39,067 nt of DNA from Sphingomonadaceae bacterium (lineage in GTDB: Bacteria > Pseudomonadota > Alphaproteobacteria > Sphingomonadales > Sphingomonadaceae): NCBI GenBank assembly GCA_016000085.1, contig JAECRT010000004.1, forward strand, positions 1-39,067, read 5' to 3'. This document shows, one piece after another, positions 1 through 8,517 of the stretch. The position numbers were made by a program, and so were the translations under genes. The stretch's first letter is position 1; each line of letters opens with the position of its first letter. The notes under the pieces were generated by a model. The model did not search any database and was not told the origin of the DNA. It was given only the letters and a program-made list of their open reading frames with translations.

Positions 1-999
1 ATTTCCAACGTCCAGCCCGATGCCCGCGCCGATACGCTGATGGATTCGCCTGACCGCGAAGTCGATGCGCGCGAGATTTTCGGTATCGACGTCGACATGA
101 AGATCCCGGCCTTTTCACAGGCTGACGAGCGCGTGCCGGACCTCGACCCCGCTTATGTGTTCGACCCGGACACCACGCTGGCGATCCTGGCGGGCTTTGC
201 GTTCAACCGCCGCGTCATGGTGCAGGGCTATCATGGCACCGGCAAATCGAGCCATATCGAACAGGTCGCCGCGCGCCTGAAATGGCCGTGCATCCGCATC
301 AACCTGGACGCGCATATCAGCCGCATCGATCTGGTGGGCCGCGACGCCATTGTCCTCAAGGACGGGCAGCAGGTGACCGAGTTCAAGGAAGGCTTGCTGC
401 CATGGTCGTTGCAGCGGCCGGTGGCGCTGGTGTTCGACGAATATGACGCCGGCCGCCCGGACGTGATGTTCGTGATCCAGCGCGTGCTGGAAACGGACGG
501 CAAGATGACGCTGCTCGACCAGAACCGGGTCATTCGCCCCAACCCCTGGTTCCGCCTGTTCGCGACCGCCAATACGGTGGGCCTTGGCGACACGACCGGC
601 CTGTATCACGGCACGCAACAGATCAACCAGGGCCAGATGGACCGGTGGAATCTGGTGGTGGCGCTGAACTATCTGCCCGCCGCGACCGAAGCGCAGGTGG
701 TGTTGGCCAAGTCGGGCGAGTACGATCATGAAGGCGGCCGCAAGGAAGTCGAGAATATGATCAAGGTCGCCGAACTGACGCGGCAGGGCTTCATCAACGG
801 CGACATTTCGACCGTCATGTCGCCGCGCACCGTCATCAGCTGGGCGCAGAATGCGCTGATCTTCAAGAATGTCGGCTTCGCCTTCCGCCTGAGCTTCCTC
901 AACAAGTGCGACGAGGCGGAACGGTCGCTGGTGGCGGAATATTATCAGCGCGTGTTCGGCAAGGATCTGCCCGAAAGCGTGGCGAACCGGGTGAACTGA
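1..999 (+). CDS. cobS: CobS-type AAA+ ATPase, cobaltochelatase subunit (5' end outside window)
   Basis: The reading frame is open from base 1 and has no start before the ATG at 40, so the true start lies upstream of the window. The protein is a MoxR-type AAA+ ATPase. Walker A (GYHGTGKSS) is encoded near base 226 and Walker B ([11 protein letters not shown]) near base 424. The near-invariant CobS stretch around [15 protein letters not shown] lies between them. In the aerobic cobalamin pathway CobS and CobT form the ATPase part of CobNST, which inserts cobalt into hydrogenobyrinate a,c-diamide in the cytoplasm. It heads a packed operon: the OsmC gene starts 3 bases after its stop and cobT follows two genes later. 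No cobN or other corrin gene is visible, so the chelatase role is assigned from family only. A repurposed AAA+/VWA chaperone role is possible. Confidence 0.93.
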   Translation: MSNVQPDARADTLMDSPDREVDAREIFGIDVDMKIPAFSQADERVPDLDPAYVFDPDTTLAILAGFAFNRRVMVQGYHGTGKSSHIEQVAARLKWPCIRINLDAHISRIDLVGRDAIVLKDGQQVTEFKEGLLPWSLQRPVALVFDEYDAGRPDVMFVIQRVLETDGKMTLLDQNRVIRPNPWFRLFATANTVGLGDTTGLYHGTQQINQGQMDRWNLVVALNYLPAATEAQVVLAKSGEYDHEGGRKEVENMIKVAELTRQGFINGDISTVMSPRTVISWAQNALIFKNVGFAFRLSFLNKCDEAERSLVAEYYQRVFGKDLPESVANRVN

Positions 1000-1002
1000 G
1001 CC

Positions 1003-1425
1003 ATGATCGTCGTCGAGCGGATCGACCCCAATGGCGGCACCGCACACCGGATCAGCATCCGGGGCCATGAGATCGTCGCGGATATGTCGGCGCCCGATGG
1101 CGAGGACGCCGGGCCGGACCCGCACGACCTGTATGATGCGGCGCTGGGCGCGTGCAAGGCGATGACGATGCTGTGGTATGCGCAGCGCAACGGCATCCCG
1201 GTGGAGGACATCCATGTCGGCGTCGTCCGCGACGCGAGCGAGGAGCGCAAGGGCGTTTACAAGCTGACCACGCGCATCGCGATCAGCGGGCCGATGACCG
1301 ACGAGCAGCATGACAGGCTGATCGGGGTGGCGGCCAAATGCCCCGTCCACAAGCTGATGAGCGAAGTCGAGACGCAGATCGAGACGATCGCCGTGCCGCG
1401 CGTGGGCGCGGCCGAGCGGCCATGA
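1003..1425 (+). CDS. OsmC/Ohr-family protein
   Basis: This 140-residue protein matches the OsmC fold. The two conserved cysteines are at about Cys51 (in GACKAMTM) and Cys113 (in KCPVHKLM). In characterised OsmC and Ohr proteins this pair reduces organic hydroperoxides through a disulfide cycle, in the cytoplasm. An acidic residue conserved before the first cysteine and the helix after the second are present. The ATG lies 3 bases after the cobS stop, and the stop overlaps the next start as ATGA, so it is translated with cobS. The substrate cannot be inferred. Some proteins of this family (YhfA type) have no shown peroxidase activity, and the position between cobS and cobT is unusual for a stress gene. 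Confidence 0.88.
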   Translation: MIVVERIDPNGGTAHRISIRGHEIVADMSAPDGEDAGPDPHDLYDAALGACKAMTMLWYAQRNGIPVEDIHVGVVRDASEERKGVYKLTTRIAISGPMTDEQHDRLIGVAAKCPVHKLMSEVETQIETIAVPRVGAAERP

Positions 1426-2201
1426 GCAGCGCCGCCCCGGTCCAGAGTCCCTTGCCGCTGGCGAGCGCGTTCAACCTGCGCGATTTCGGGGGCCAAGCGA
1501 CCGGAGACGGGCGGCGCGTGCAGCGGGGGATGCTCTACAGGTCCGGCACGATGGCGCTGCTGACCGATGAGGACGCTGCCCAACTGCGGGCGCTGGGCAT
1601 CCGGGCGATCTGCGATTTCCGGCGGCCTAACGAACGCAAGGCCGAACCGACCGCTTGGCACGGCGTCGAGGTCGATTATTATTGCCGCGATTATAGCGAA
1701 ACCAGCGGAGTGCTGGGCGAAGTGCTGCGCGCGGACAACGCGTCGGCAAAGGATATGCGGGCAGCCATGGTGGCGCTCTACCGCGTCATCGCAATCGACC
1801 ATGCCGACAGCTACAAGGCGATGTTCGCGCAGTTGCTGGCGGGGCGGCTGCCGATCCTGATCAATTGCGCGGCGGGCAAGGACCGGACGGGCGTGGGCGC
1901 CGCATTGGTGCTGGCGGCGCTGGGCGTGCCGCGCGAAACCATCGTCGAGGATTATCTGGCCACCAACACTCATGCCGATTGGGGCTTGCGGCTGGCGCAG
2001 GGTGAAACGCGGCTGGCGGTGGCGATGCGGACGCGCGCCGAGGTCATCGCGCCGGTATTGGCGGCCGATATCGCCTATCTCGACACATTTTTCGAAACGC
2101 TGGATGCCGCGCATGGCGGGATGCTGGGCTATATCGAGGATGTGCTGGGCATCGACGCGGCGGCGCGCGCGGCCTTGTGCGACAGGTTGCTGGAATCATG
2201 A
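1422..2201 (+). CDS. Tyrosine/dual-specificity phosphatase-like protein (Y_phosphatase3 type)
   Basis: This protein has 259 residues from the ATG at 1422, which overlaps the OsmC stop as ATGA; a longer frame exists but lacks this coupling. The N-terminal part has the NLRDFGG and LYRSG motifs typical of bacterial atypical tyrosine phosphatases (PF13350 type). The phosphate loop is at [10 protein letters not shown], with catalytic Cys149 and Arg155 in C-x5-R spacing. Family members hydrolyse phosphotyrosine, phosphoinositides or small phosphate esters; the substrate here is unknown. Its stop overlaps the cobT start as ATGA, so it is locked into the cobS-cobT operon. No signal peptide is seen, so it is probably cytoplasmic. 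Confidence 0.88.
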   Translation: MSSAAPVQSPLPLASAFNLRDFGGQATGDGRRVQRGMLYRSGTMALLTDEDAAQLRALGIRAICDFRRPNERKAEPTAWHGVEVDYYCRDYSETSGVLGEVLRADNASAKDMRAAMVALYRVIAIDHADSYKAMFAQLLAGRLPILINCAAGKDRTGVGAALVLAALGVPRETIVEDYLATNTHADWGLRLAQGETRLAVAMRTRAEVIAPVLAADIAYLDTFFETLDAAHGGMLGYIEDVLGIDAAARAALCDRLLES

Positions 2202-4024
2202 CCGAACGCTCCCCCCTCGATGCTTTCAAGGATGTGCTGTCGGGCGCGGCGCGATCCATGGCGCGCGACGCCGAGGTGGAGGTGGCCTTCACCTCCGACG
2301 CGCCGCATCTGGTGGGCAAGGCGATCAAGGTGCCGACGCCGGGCCGCAACCTGCCCGCCGATCAGGTCGCGTTGGCGCGGGGCTTTGCCGACGCCCATGC
2401 GCTCAAGCTGCGCCATCATAATGCACGGGTTCATACCGCATCCGCGCCGGGCGAGGCGGTGGCACGAGCGGTGTTCGATGCGGTCGAGCAGGCGCGGGTC
2501 GAGGCGATCGGGTCGAGGCAGATGGAGGGCGTGCGCGCCAACCTGAACCATGCGCTCGACATGCGGCTGAAGTCCGACCCGATCCGCCGCGCGCGATCGG
2601 TCGATGAAGTGCCGCTGTCGACCGCGCTGGCGCTCAAGGTGCGCGAGCGGCTGACGGGGCAGGCGATCCCGAAGGATGTCGTCGCAGCGGTTGCGATGGT
2701 CGACCAGTGGATCGAGGACAAGGCCGGGCACGACCTTGATGCGCTGGCGCTGGCGATCGACGACCAGCGGGCCTTTCAGAAGCTGACCACCGCGATGCTG
2801 GAACATCTTCAGCTGATCGACGCCGATGTGCCGCCCGATACCGACGAACCCGAATCGCAGGATGAGGGCGAGGATCAGGAAGACGAGCAGGACGAAGGCG
2901 ACAGCGGGCAGGAAGATCCCGGCGACAGCGATGTGAATGCCGAGGCGCGCGCCGAGGATCAGGGCGGCGACACCGAAGAGGGTGAAACCGACTATAGCGA
3001 CGAGTTCGACGCCGACAGCGACGAAGGCGCGGACGATATGGGCGAGGAAGGCATGATGCCAGTTCGCCCCAACCGCCCGATGTCCGACCTGCCGCCGGGG
3101 TTCGATTACAAGCCCTATACCACCAAGCATGACGAAATCGTGTCCCCGGAGGATCTGTGCGACGAGGATGAGTTGCTGCGGCTGCGCGGTTTTCTCGACC
3201 AGCAGCTGGTCAGCCTGCAGGGCGCGGTGACGAAGCTGGCCAACCGGCTGCAACGGCGGTTGATGGCGCAGCAGTCGCGGTCGTGGGATTTCGATCAGGA
3301 AGAAGGGATGCTGGACGCTGCGCGGCTGGCGCGGATCATCATCGATCCCACCCGGTCGCTGACCTACAAGATCGAGCGCGACACCGAGTTTCGCGACACG
3401 GTGGTGACGCTGCTGATCGACAATTCAGGATCGATGCGCGGACGGCCGATCAGCATTGCGGCGATCAGCGCCGACATCATGGCGCGCACGCTGGAGCGGT
3501 GCGGCGTGAAGACCGAGATATTGGGCTTTACCACGCGGGCGTGGAAGGGCGGACAGGCGCGCGAGGAATGGCTGGCCGCCGGGCGTCCGCCCATGCCGGG
3601 GCGGCTCAATGACCTGCGGCACATCATCTACAAGAAGGCCGATGATCCATGGCGGCGGGCGCGCAAGAATCTGGGCCTGATGATGCGCGAAGGGTTGCTG
3701 AAGGAGAATATCGACGGCGAAGCGCTGCTCTGGGCGCATAGCCGGTTGATCGCCCGGCATGAGGAACGCCGCATATTGATGGTGATTTCGGACGGCGCGC
3801 CGGTCGACGACAGCACCCTGTCGGTCAACAGCGGCACCTATCTGGAGCGGCATTTGCGGCAGGTGATCGACTGGATCGAGAACCGGTCGCCGGTGCAACT
3901 GGTCGCGATCGGCATCGGCCATGACGTCACCCGCTATTATCGCCGCGCCGTGACGATCATGGACGCCGAGCAACTGGGCGGCACGATGGTCGAGCAGCTG
4001 GCTGGGCTGTTCGATGAGGATTGA
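2198..4024 (+). CDS. cobT: CobT-type cobaltochelatase subunit with VWA domain
   Basis: This protein has 608 residues from the ATG that overlaps the phosphatase stop. The N-terminal 200 residues are the CobT-specific region. Residues about 212-284 (bases 2831-3046) are an extremely acidic, low-complexity linker rich in Asp and Glu, as usual for CobT. The C-terminal third is a von Willebrand A domain whose MIDAS motif DNSGSM gives Asp408, Ser410 and Ser412, with a later ISDGAP motif. CobT partners CobS as the VWA half of the AAA+/VWA motor of cobaltochelatase. The next gene starts 3 bases after its stop. As with cobS, cobN is not in the window, so the final substrate is not proven. Confidence 0.93.
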   Translation: MTERSPLDAFKDVLSGAARSMARDAEVEVAFTSDAPHLVGKAIKVPTPGRNLPADQVALARGFADAHALKLRHHNARVHTASAPGEAVARAVFDAVEQARVEAIGSRQMEGVRANLNHALDMRLKSDPIRRARSVDEVPLSTALALKVRERLTGQAIPKDVVAAVAMVDQWIEDKAGHDLDALALAIDDQRAFQKLTTAMLEHLQLIDADVPPDTDEPESQDEGEDQEDEQDEGDSGQEDPGDSDVNAEARAEDQGGDTEEGETDYSDEFDADSDEGADDMGEEGMMPVRPNRPMSDLPPGFDYKPYTTKHDEIVSPEDLCDEDELLRLRGFLDQQLVSLQGAVTKLANRLQRRLMAQQSRSWDFDQEEGMLDAARLARIIIDPTRSLTYKIERDTEFRDTVVTLLIDNSGSMRGRPISIAAISADIMARTLERCGVKTEILGFTTRAWKGGQAREEWLAAGRPPMPGRLNDLRHIIYKKADDPWRRARKNLGLMMREGLLKENIDGEALLWAHSRLIARHEERRILMVISDGAPVDDSTLSVNSGTYLERHLRQVIDWIENRSPVQLVAIGIGHDVTRYYRRAVTIMDAEQLGGTMVEQLAGLFDED

Positions 4025-4027
4025 GGC

Positions 4028-4498
4028 ATGAGCGTCGCGTTCCGTCGCGAGGGCGATGATGAACATATGGAGCCGAAATTCGAGCTGCCGATCCCGCCCG
4101 GTCCCAACTGGGTGACGGTGCGCGGCTTGCGGCTAACGCAGGAGAAGGTCGTCGCGCTCGAAGCGGTGGCGACCGACGGCATGACCGAGGACGAGGCCAA
4201 GAAGCACAAGCGGGTGCTGCGCTACTGGCGCACGCGGCTGGCGACGGCGGAGGTACGGCCGGTGCCCGATGGGGAGGCGGTCGCGTTCGGCGCGCGCGTC
4301 ACTTATCGGCTGAACGGGCAGGAAAAGCAGATCGCCATCGTCGGGGACGACGAGGCCGATCCGCATGAGGGCCGCGTCAGTTTCTCGTCGCCGCTGGTGC
4401 GCGCGATGATGGATGCAGAGATCGGCGAGACGGTCGATTTCGCAGGGAAGCCCGATGCGATCCATATTGTCGCCATCGCGGTGATCGACGAACTGTAA
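4028..4498 (+). CDS. Short GreA/GreB/Rnk-like RNA polymerase secondary-channel factor
   Basis: This 156-residue protein has a C-terminal FKBP-like domain of the GreA/GreB type from about residue 85 (FGARVTYR, then FSSPLVRAMMDAEIGETVDF and a closing HIVAI strand). The N-terminal coiled coil that enters the RNA polymerase secondary channel is short, about 50 residues against about 75 in GreA. I do not see the acidic GDLSENAEY-like tip that drives transcript cleavage. That makes an Rnk-like or regulatory binding role more likely than true cleavage activity. It begins 3 bases after cobT and ends just before a strong terminator, so it is the last gene of the operon. ATG codons at 4058 and 4067 are possible alternative starts, because the first 13 residues are not clearly family-like. 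Confidence 0.75.
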   Translation: MSVAFRREGDDEHMEPKFELPIPPGPNWVTVRGLRLTQEKVVALEAVATDGMTEDEAKKHKRVLRYWRTRLATAEVRPVPDGEAVAFGARVTYRLNGQEKQIAIVGDDEADPHEGRVSFSSPLVRAMMDAEIGETVDFAGKPDAIHIVAIAVIDEL

Positions 4499-4518
4499 CG
4501 CAGATTCAGGGGCCATGA

Positions 4519-4548
4519 AAAACCCTCCGGCGCGAGCCGGAGGGTTTT
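4519..4548. terminator. Bidirectional rho-independent terminator
   Basis: A perfect 12-bp stem (AAAACCCTCCGG and CCGGAGGGTTTT) encloses a 6-base loop. The A and T ends supply a T tract on both strands, so it can end both the cobS-cobT operon and the convergent dps gene. Confidence 0.93.
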
Positions 4549-4561
4549 GTCATTAGGGCGA

Positions 4562-5053
4562 TCAGGCGCCGCGGCCAGCCTCGAACAGGAACCAGGCGCG
4601 CTGTTCGGCCTGGTCGGTCCAGTCGTCGACAATGCCTTCGGTCGCATTGTCGCCTGCCTCGGTCGCGGCGGCCTTTACCGCGCGGAAGGATTCGACCAGC
4701 GCCAGATTGTCGTCGCGCAGTTCCTTAAGCATGTCCGCCGGGGTCACATAGTCGGCGTCATTGTCGGTCACGGTCTGGTGCCGGGCGATGTCGCCGATCG
4801 AGCGCAGGGTGACGTTGCCGGTCTTGCGCACGCGCTCGGCGATGAGGTCGGTGGTGCCCAGAATCTCGGTGGCCTGATCGTCGAACATCAGATGATAGTC
4901 GCGGAAATGCGGTCCGGACACGTGCCAGTGGAAATTCTTGGTCTTGAGATACAGCGCATAGCTGTCCGCCAGCACGCCGTTGAGCGCGTCGGCGACGGAC
5001 TTGGTGGCGTTGCTCTTGAGGTCGGTCGGGGTCTTGAGGTCGGGGGCGGTCAT
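4562..5053 (-). CDS. dps: Dps-family DNA-binding ferritin-like protein
   Basis: This 163-residue protein is a four-helix Dps ferritin. The intersubunit ferroxidase ligands are visible as His42 (NFHWHV), His54, Asp58 and the following Glu in HLMFDDQATEI. The N-terminal tail carries several lysines that could bind DNA. Dps forms a 12-subunit shell that oxidises and stores iron, consuming hydrogen peroxide and protecting DNA in the nucleoid. A perfect AGGAGG ribosome binding site lies 7 bases before the ATG, which suggests high expression. The AT-rich stretch just upstream probably holds the promoter. I cannot identify an OxyR or Fur site. Confidence 0.95.
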   Translation of the reverse strand: MTAPDLKTPTDLKSNATKSVADALNGVLADSYALYLKTKNFHWHVSGPHFRDYHLMFDDQATEILGTTDLIAERVRKTGNVTLRSIGDIARHQTVTDNDADYVTPADMLKELRDDNLALVESFRAVKAAATEAGDNATEGIVDDWTDQAEQRAWFLFEAGRGA

Positions 5054-5178
5054 ATATTCTGTCCTCCTGATGACGTGAATATGGTTTCGGACATATAATG
5101 ATCGCGCGTCAAGTTGGTGCCACCCTGATCCGAAGAATATCGACCGAAATAACCGATCAGCGTGATGAACGTAGACGA

Positions 5179-5745
5179 TCAGACCAGAGCGAGAGCGCTC
5201 AGCGCCATGATCGCGCCCGCCAGCAGCAGCACGCTGCCGCCCACCAGCCGGATCGCCCGTGCAGGGAGAAGGGCCAGCAGCCGTTCGCGCAGCAGCACGA
5301 CAGGCACCAGCGCCGCGATGACGCCGATCGCCCCACCGATCCCGGCCAGCACCGGATCACCGGTCCGGGTGGCTATACCCAGGATCAGGAATTGCGGACC
5401 GTCGCCAAAGCCCAGAATGAACAGGCCGAGTGCCGTGGTGAGGAAGGCGCCGGTCGGCCAACCACTGAGCGGATCAGGATTTTTGGCTCGCCAGAACAGA
5501 CCGACGCCCAGGAACAGGGTGGCGAGCGCCAGGAAGAGAAGACGCGCATCGCTTGCCAGCATCGGGGCGATCCACGCGCCCGCAGCAGCGGAAATGGCGG
5601 CATTGGCGGTGGCGGCGACGATGATCCCGGCGATGATCGCGCCGTCGCGGCCATAGCGAGTCGCCAGCGCCAACACGAGCAACTGGCTTTTATCGCCGAT
5701 TTCACCAAGCAGGCAGCCGAGAAGAGCAAGCAGCAGAGCGTCCAT
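5179..5745 (-). CDS. TMEM165/GDT1 (UPF0016) family membrane protein, probable manganese/cation exporter
   Basis: This 188-residue protein has about six hydrophobic segments in two halves, as in the UPF0016 family. The first signature E-x-G-D-K-S is intact at residues 15-20. The second, expected in the other half, reads GFGDGP at 112-117: the aspartate is kept but the glutamate and the Lys-Thr/Ser pair are lost. Characterised relatives (MneA, GDT1, TMEM165) move Mn2+ or Ca2+ across the inner or organelle membrane. It starts 15 bases after the stop of the 112-residue gene upstream, so they form a small operon, with dps downstream in the same direction. No clear ribosome binding site is seen. 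Confidence 0.82.
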   Translation of the reverse strand: MDALLLALLGCLLGEIGDKSQLLVLALATRYGRDGAIIAGIIVAATANAAISAAAGAWIAPMLASDARLLFLALATLFLGVGLFWRAKNPDPLSGWPTGAFLTTALGLFILGFGDGPQFLILGIATRTGDPVLAGIGGAIGVIAALVPVVLLRERLLALLPARAIRLVGGSVLLLAGAIMALSALALV

Positions 5746-5760
5746 CGGCGGCGCGGAACG

Positions 5761-6099
5761 TCAGGCGCGCAAAGCGACGGCGAAAGCCGGGACGCGGGCG
5801 GCCATCGGCACGATCGACGCGGTGGGCGTGGCGGCGGCGTTGATGTCCGCGCTGATCGCATCGCGCATCAGGTCGAGATAGGAGAGCACCACCGGGCCAA
5901 GGCCATGAAGCGAAAGCGCCGATTCGAGCGTGCCGGCGAATCCTTCGACCGAGTCGAGATGAAAGGCGCGGGCGATATGGCGGATCTGGTCCACTTCATC
6001 ATGGATACGCGCGACCGACAAATGGCCGCGCTGGCTTGCCAGCCCGTCCACGCGGCGCATCAAGTCCTGCAATATCGTCAGCATCGGATCATGTCGCAT
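5761..6099 (-). CDS. Conserved hypothetical protein, alpha-helical
   Basis: This is a 112-residue protein with no family I recognise. It is mostly helical, with no signal peptide and no membrane segment. A histidine-rich stretch lies around residues 25-47 (HLSVARIHDEV, then RHIARAFHLD), and the C-terminus is Ala- and Val-rich. The ATG at 6099 has a GGGGGA site about 4 bases upstream, which supports this start. It lies 15 bases upstream of the TMEM165-like gene and is probably cotranscribed with it. Coding on this strand is favoured because the opposite-strand frame spans two gene boundaries and has no family features. Confidence 0.6.
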   Translation of the reverse strand: MRHDPMLTILQDLMRRVDGLASQRGHLSVARIHDEVDQIRHIARAFHLDSVEGFAGTLESALSLHGLGPVVLSYLDLMRDAISADINAAATPTASIVPMAARVPAFAVALRA

Positions 6100-6194
6100 G
6101 GAATCCCCCGTTCTGTCGCCCGCCTGCGATCATGCGCCCCGTTCGGTTAAAGCCGTGTAAACCCCCGATTGGGCAGCTGATGAGCCACCAATCC

Positions 6195-6282
6195 TTGACA
6201 TGACTCCGAATCTGCCCCATGGGCCACCGCTGAAACGGGGCGGTCCTGACATTCTTGCGGGCCGCTCTTACTTTTTTATATT
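6195..6282 (+). promoter_or_regulatory. Candidate promoter region of rpmG
   Basis: An exact TTGACA is at 6195-6200 but has no good -10 element at normal spacing. A second pair, TTGCGG at 6255-6260 and TATATT at 6277-6282 with a 16-base spacer, lies directly upstream of rpmG. This is a pattern match only. Confidence 0.3.
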
Positions 6283-6303
6283 TCACGACCGGGGATTTGG
6301 GCC

Positions 6304-6471
6304 ATGGCCAAGCCAGCAACTGTCAAGATTCGCCTCGTCAGCACCGCTGACACCGGCTTCTTCTACGTCACGAAGAAGAACCCGCGCACCAAGACCGAGA
6401 AGCTGAGCTTCAGCAAGTATGATCCGGTCGTGCGCAAGCATGTCGAGTTCAAGGAAGCCAAGATCAAGTAA
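6304..6471 (+). CDS. rpmG: 50S ribosomal protein L33
   Basis: This 55-residue basic protein begins [18 protein letters not shown] and contains the L33 core [12 protein letters not shown] followed by [18 protein letters not shown]. It has no cysteines, so it is the zinc-independent form. L33 sits at the E site of the large ribosomal subunit. The gene stands alone, with its own upstream region and a strong terminator just downstream. Confidence 0.97.
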   Translation: MAKPATVKIRLVSTADTGFFYVTKKNPRTKTEKLSFSKYDPVVRKHVEFKEAKIK

Positions 6472-6516
6472 GCCGTTGCGGGCTTCGCGCTCGCACGCCT
6501 GATCTTTTCCGACTGG

Positions 6517-6552
6517 AAAAAGGCCCGCTCCTATCACAGGCGCGGGCCTTTT
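6517..6552 (+). terminator. Rho-independent terminator of rpmG
   Basis: An 11-bp perfect stem AAAAGGCCCGC (6518-6528) pairs with GCGGGCCTTTT (6542-6552) around a 13-base loop, about 47 bases after the rpmG stop. It ends in a run of four T. Confidence 0.88.
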
Positions 6553-6571
6553 CCTGTTACCTTGGCGCCAT

Positions 6572-6604
6572 GAAAACAGGGGCGCGCCTGACGGCTGCCC
6601 CTGT
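6572..6604 (-). terminator. Rho-independent terminator, distal of two behind phoX
   Basis: Read on the minus strand, an 8-bp perfect stem (ACAGGGGC with GCCCCTGT, 6576-6604) is followed by TTTT. It is the second hairpin downstream of the phosphatase gene. Confidence 0.75.
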
Positions 6605-6608
6605 CTCC

Positions 6609-6635
6609 AAACGCCTCCCCCGAAGGGAAGGCGTT
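6609..6635 (-). terminator. Stem-loop with UUCG-type loop directly behind phoX
   Basis: On the minus strand AACGCCTTCCC pairs with GGGGAGGCGTT through one G-U pair, closing a TTCG loop. It lies 17 bases after the phosphatase stop and is followed by only three T. It may act with the next hairpin. Confidence 0.65.
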
Positions 6636-6651
6636 CACCATGATCGTCCGA

Positions 6652-8517
6652 TCAGTTGCCGACCGGCTGGCTGTCGGTGCGGCGCACCACGATGGTCGAG
6701 GAACGGGGCTGCTGCCCCGCGACCGGCCAGTTGCCCGTGGGATGCTGAATGTTCACGAAGAAGGTCTTGAGGTCCGGCGTATAGGCAAGGCCGGTGATCT
6801 CGCAACCGGCCGGGCCGACCAGGAAGCGCTTCGACTCCTTGGTCGTCTGGTCGATGTAGAACATCGCGTTCTGGCCGAACACATCCTCGATGCTCTTGCC
6901 GGTGACGCCCGACGTGCCGGGAATCGAGTGGTCGGTCTGGACCCACAGGCGACCCTTGGGATCGATGCGGATGCCATCGGGGCTGGAGAAAGTGTCGCCC
7001 TTGATATTGCCGACCAGGTTGGAACCACCCGGCGCCAGCAAGGGGTCACCCGCCAGCAGGAAGATTTCCCAGGTGAACTTCGTGGCGAGCGGCGAATTGC
7101 CCTCTTCCTTGAACTTCACGATATGGCCGTGACGGTTGACGACGCGCGGGTTGGGCGCGTCGGTGACGCGACGGCTGGAGTTGTTGGTCAGGGTCACGAA
7201 AATAGCGCTGTTGTCGGGCGCGACCGTGATCCATTCCGGCCGGTCCATCACGGTGCCGCCCGCGACGCGCGCAGCTGACTGGCAATCGACGAGAACGTCG
7301 GTCTGGTTGGCGAAATTGACCGTCGTGGCGGGCTGGGGCGTGGTGAACTGGCTGACGTCGCCCGGATCGGAAGCACCCACAACCAGACCGTTCTGGCCCT
7401 GGACCAGCGCGCGCCATTCGCCCGTGCCATCCGCGTTGAAGCGCGCGACATAGAGCGTGCCATAGTCCAGCAGGTTGGTGTTGGCCGCGCGATTGCTGGT
7501 GCTGTAGGCGTCGGTCGGGATGAATTTGTAGATGCAGCCCGGCGTGCTGTCGTCACCCATGTAGAAAGCGACACGGCGGTCGGCATTGACCATGAACGCG
7601 ACATTTTCATGGCTGAAACGGCCCATGGCGGTGCGCTTGGTCGGCGCGGCCAGTTCCTGATAGGGATCGATTTCGACCACCCAGCCATAGTCGGCTTCGG
7701 GCTGCGTGGGATCGAGATAATTGTCGGTGGTTTCCTCGCAGGTGAGGTACGTGCCCCAGGGCGTGCGGCCCGACGAGCAGTTGTTGAGCATGCCCTTGAT
7801 CGTGCCCGACAGGCGACCCGCAGCGGGGCCACCGGCGCGATAGCTGCCGTTGCCGGTATAACGCTTGTTGAAGCGCGAGCCGGCCTTCACCGCCCATTTG
7901 CCATCGGTGCCCTTGGCGACTTCGACGACGCCGATGCCGACGGCGGAAAGCGCAATGGCCTTCTGTGCGGCTGTGGCGGTCGCCGGGTCATAGCTGCCCG
8001 CCATCAGGATGTTGAAATCGGGATATTCGAAGTTCAGCGCCAGCAGGCCGCCCGCATTGGCGTCGGTGCCCGACAGTTCGAAATATTCCATGCCGTCATG
8101 ATTGCCGCCGGCCCATTTTTCCGCGTCGGCGGGAGTCGGGAAGGTGCCCGAATAGGGCGTGCCGGTTTCGATCGAATCGCCCGCCTTCAGCAACACGTCG
8201 ACAGTGTAGCCGGTCGGTACGGTGACCGTGTCCTTCATATTGGCGGCGACCGGCGCGAAACTGATCGTGTAGCTGGGCGCGGGTGTGGGGGTTGGCGTCG
8301 GCGTGGGCGCAGGGGTGCTCGAACCATTATCGTCATCGCCACAGGCGGCGAGCGAACCGAGCATCGGCAGGATCGACAGGCCCATCAGGCCATTCTTCAG
8401 GATGGTGCGGCGCGCAGGATTGGCGGCGACGATCGCCTCCAGGCTCTGATTGCCCATATCGATGGTCGGCTGCGCGTCACGATAGGCCGCGCGCGCCTCG
8501 TCGGTCAGATGAGACAT
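6652..8517 (-). CDS. phoX: PhoX-type (DUF839) secreted alkaline phosphatase
   Basis: This protein has 621 residues from the ATG at 8517, which has AGGGG 9 bases upstream; the longer frame starting at 8574 lacks this. It resembles the PhoX/DUF839 family of monomeric, calcium- and iron-dependent alkaline phosphatases, as in FSHENVAF, WGTYLTCEE and FSSPDGIRIDPKGRLWV. PhoX releases phosphate from organic esters outside the cytoplasm. After an unusually long 35-residue n-region there is a twin arginine (Arg36-Arg37), a hydrophobic stretch and a lipobox LAAC with Cys59. That suggests Tat export of a folded protein and perhaps lipid anchoring. A Thr-Pro repeat linker follows. A candidate Pho box lies upstream, and divK is the next gene upstream on the same strand. 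Confidence 0.88.
   Translation of the reverse strand: MSHLTDEARAAYRDAQPTIDMGNQSLEAIVAANPARRTILKNGLMGLSILPMLGSLAACGDDDNGSSTPAPTPTPTPTPAPSYTISFAPVAANMKDTVTVPTGYTVDVLLKAGDSIETGTPYSGTFPTPADAEKWAGGNHDGMEYFELSGTDANAGGLLALNFEYPDFNILMAGSYDPATATAAQKAIALSAVGIGVVEVAKGTDGKWAVKAGSRFNKRYTGNGSYRAGGPAAGRLSGTIKGMLNNCSSGRTPWGTYLTCEETTDNYLDPTQPEADYGWVVEIDPYQELAAPTKRTAMGRFSHENVAFMVNADRRVAFYMGDDSTPGCIYKFIPTDAYSTSNRAANTNLLDYGTLYVARFNADGTGEWRALVQGQNGLVVGASDPGDVSQFTTPQPATTVNFANQTDVLVDCQSAARVAGGTVMDRPEWITVAPDNSAIFVTLTNNSSRRVTDAPNPRVVNRHGHIVKFKEEGNSPLATKFTWEIFLLAGDPLLAPGGSNLVGNIKGDTFSSPDGIRIDPKGRLWVQTDHSIPGTSGVTGKSIEDVFGQNAMFYIDQTTKESKRFLVGPAGCEITGLAYTPDLKTFFVNIQHPTGNWPVAGQQPRSSTIVVRRTDSQPVGN
8275..8316 (-). repeat. 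Thr-Pro repeat linker within phoX
   Basis: These bases encode about seven X-Pro dipeptides, mostly Thr-Pro (residues 68-81 of the phosphatase), just after the signal and lipobox. This is a typical flexible surface linker between an anchor and a domain. The near-repetitive DNA is prone to length change. Confidence 0.85.

Noticed and set aside
1422..2201. A corrin-pathway enzyme (such as CobC) between cobS and cobT
   Set aside because: The C-A-A-G-K-D-R loop and NLRDFGG motif fit a tyrosine phosphatase, not a histidine phosphatase such as CobC.
5098..6150. 350-codon open frame opposite the TMEM165-like and unknown genes
   Set aside because: It spans the boundary of two minus-strand genes. Its product is low-complexity Arg/Gln-rich, unlike a real protein.
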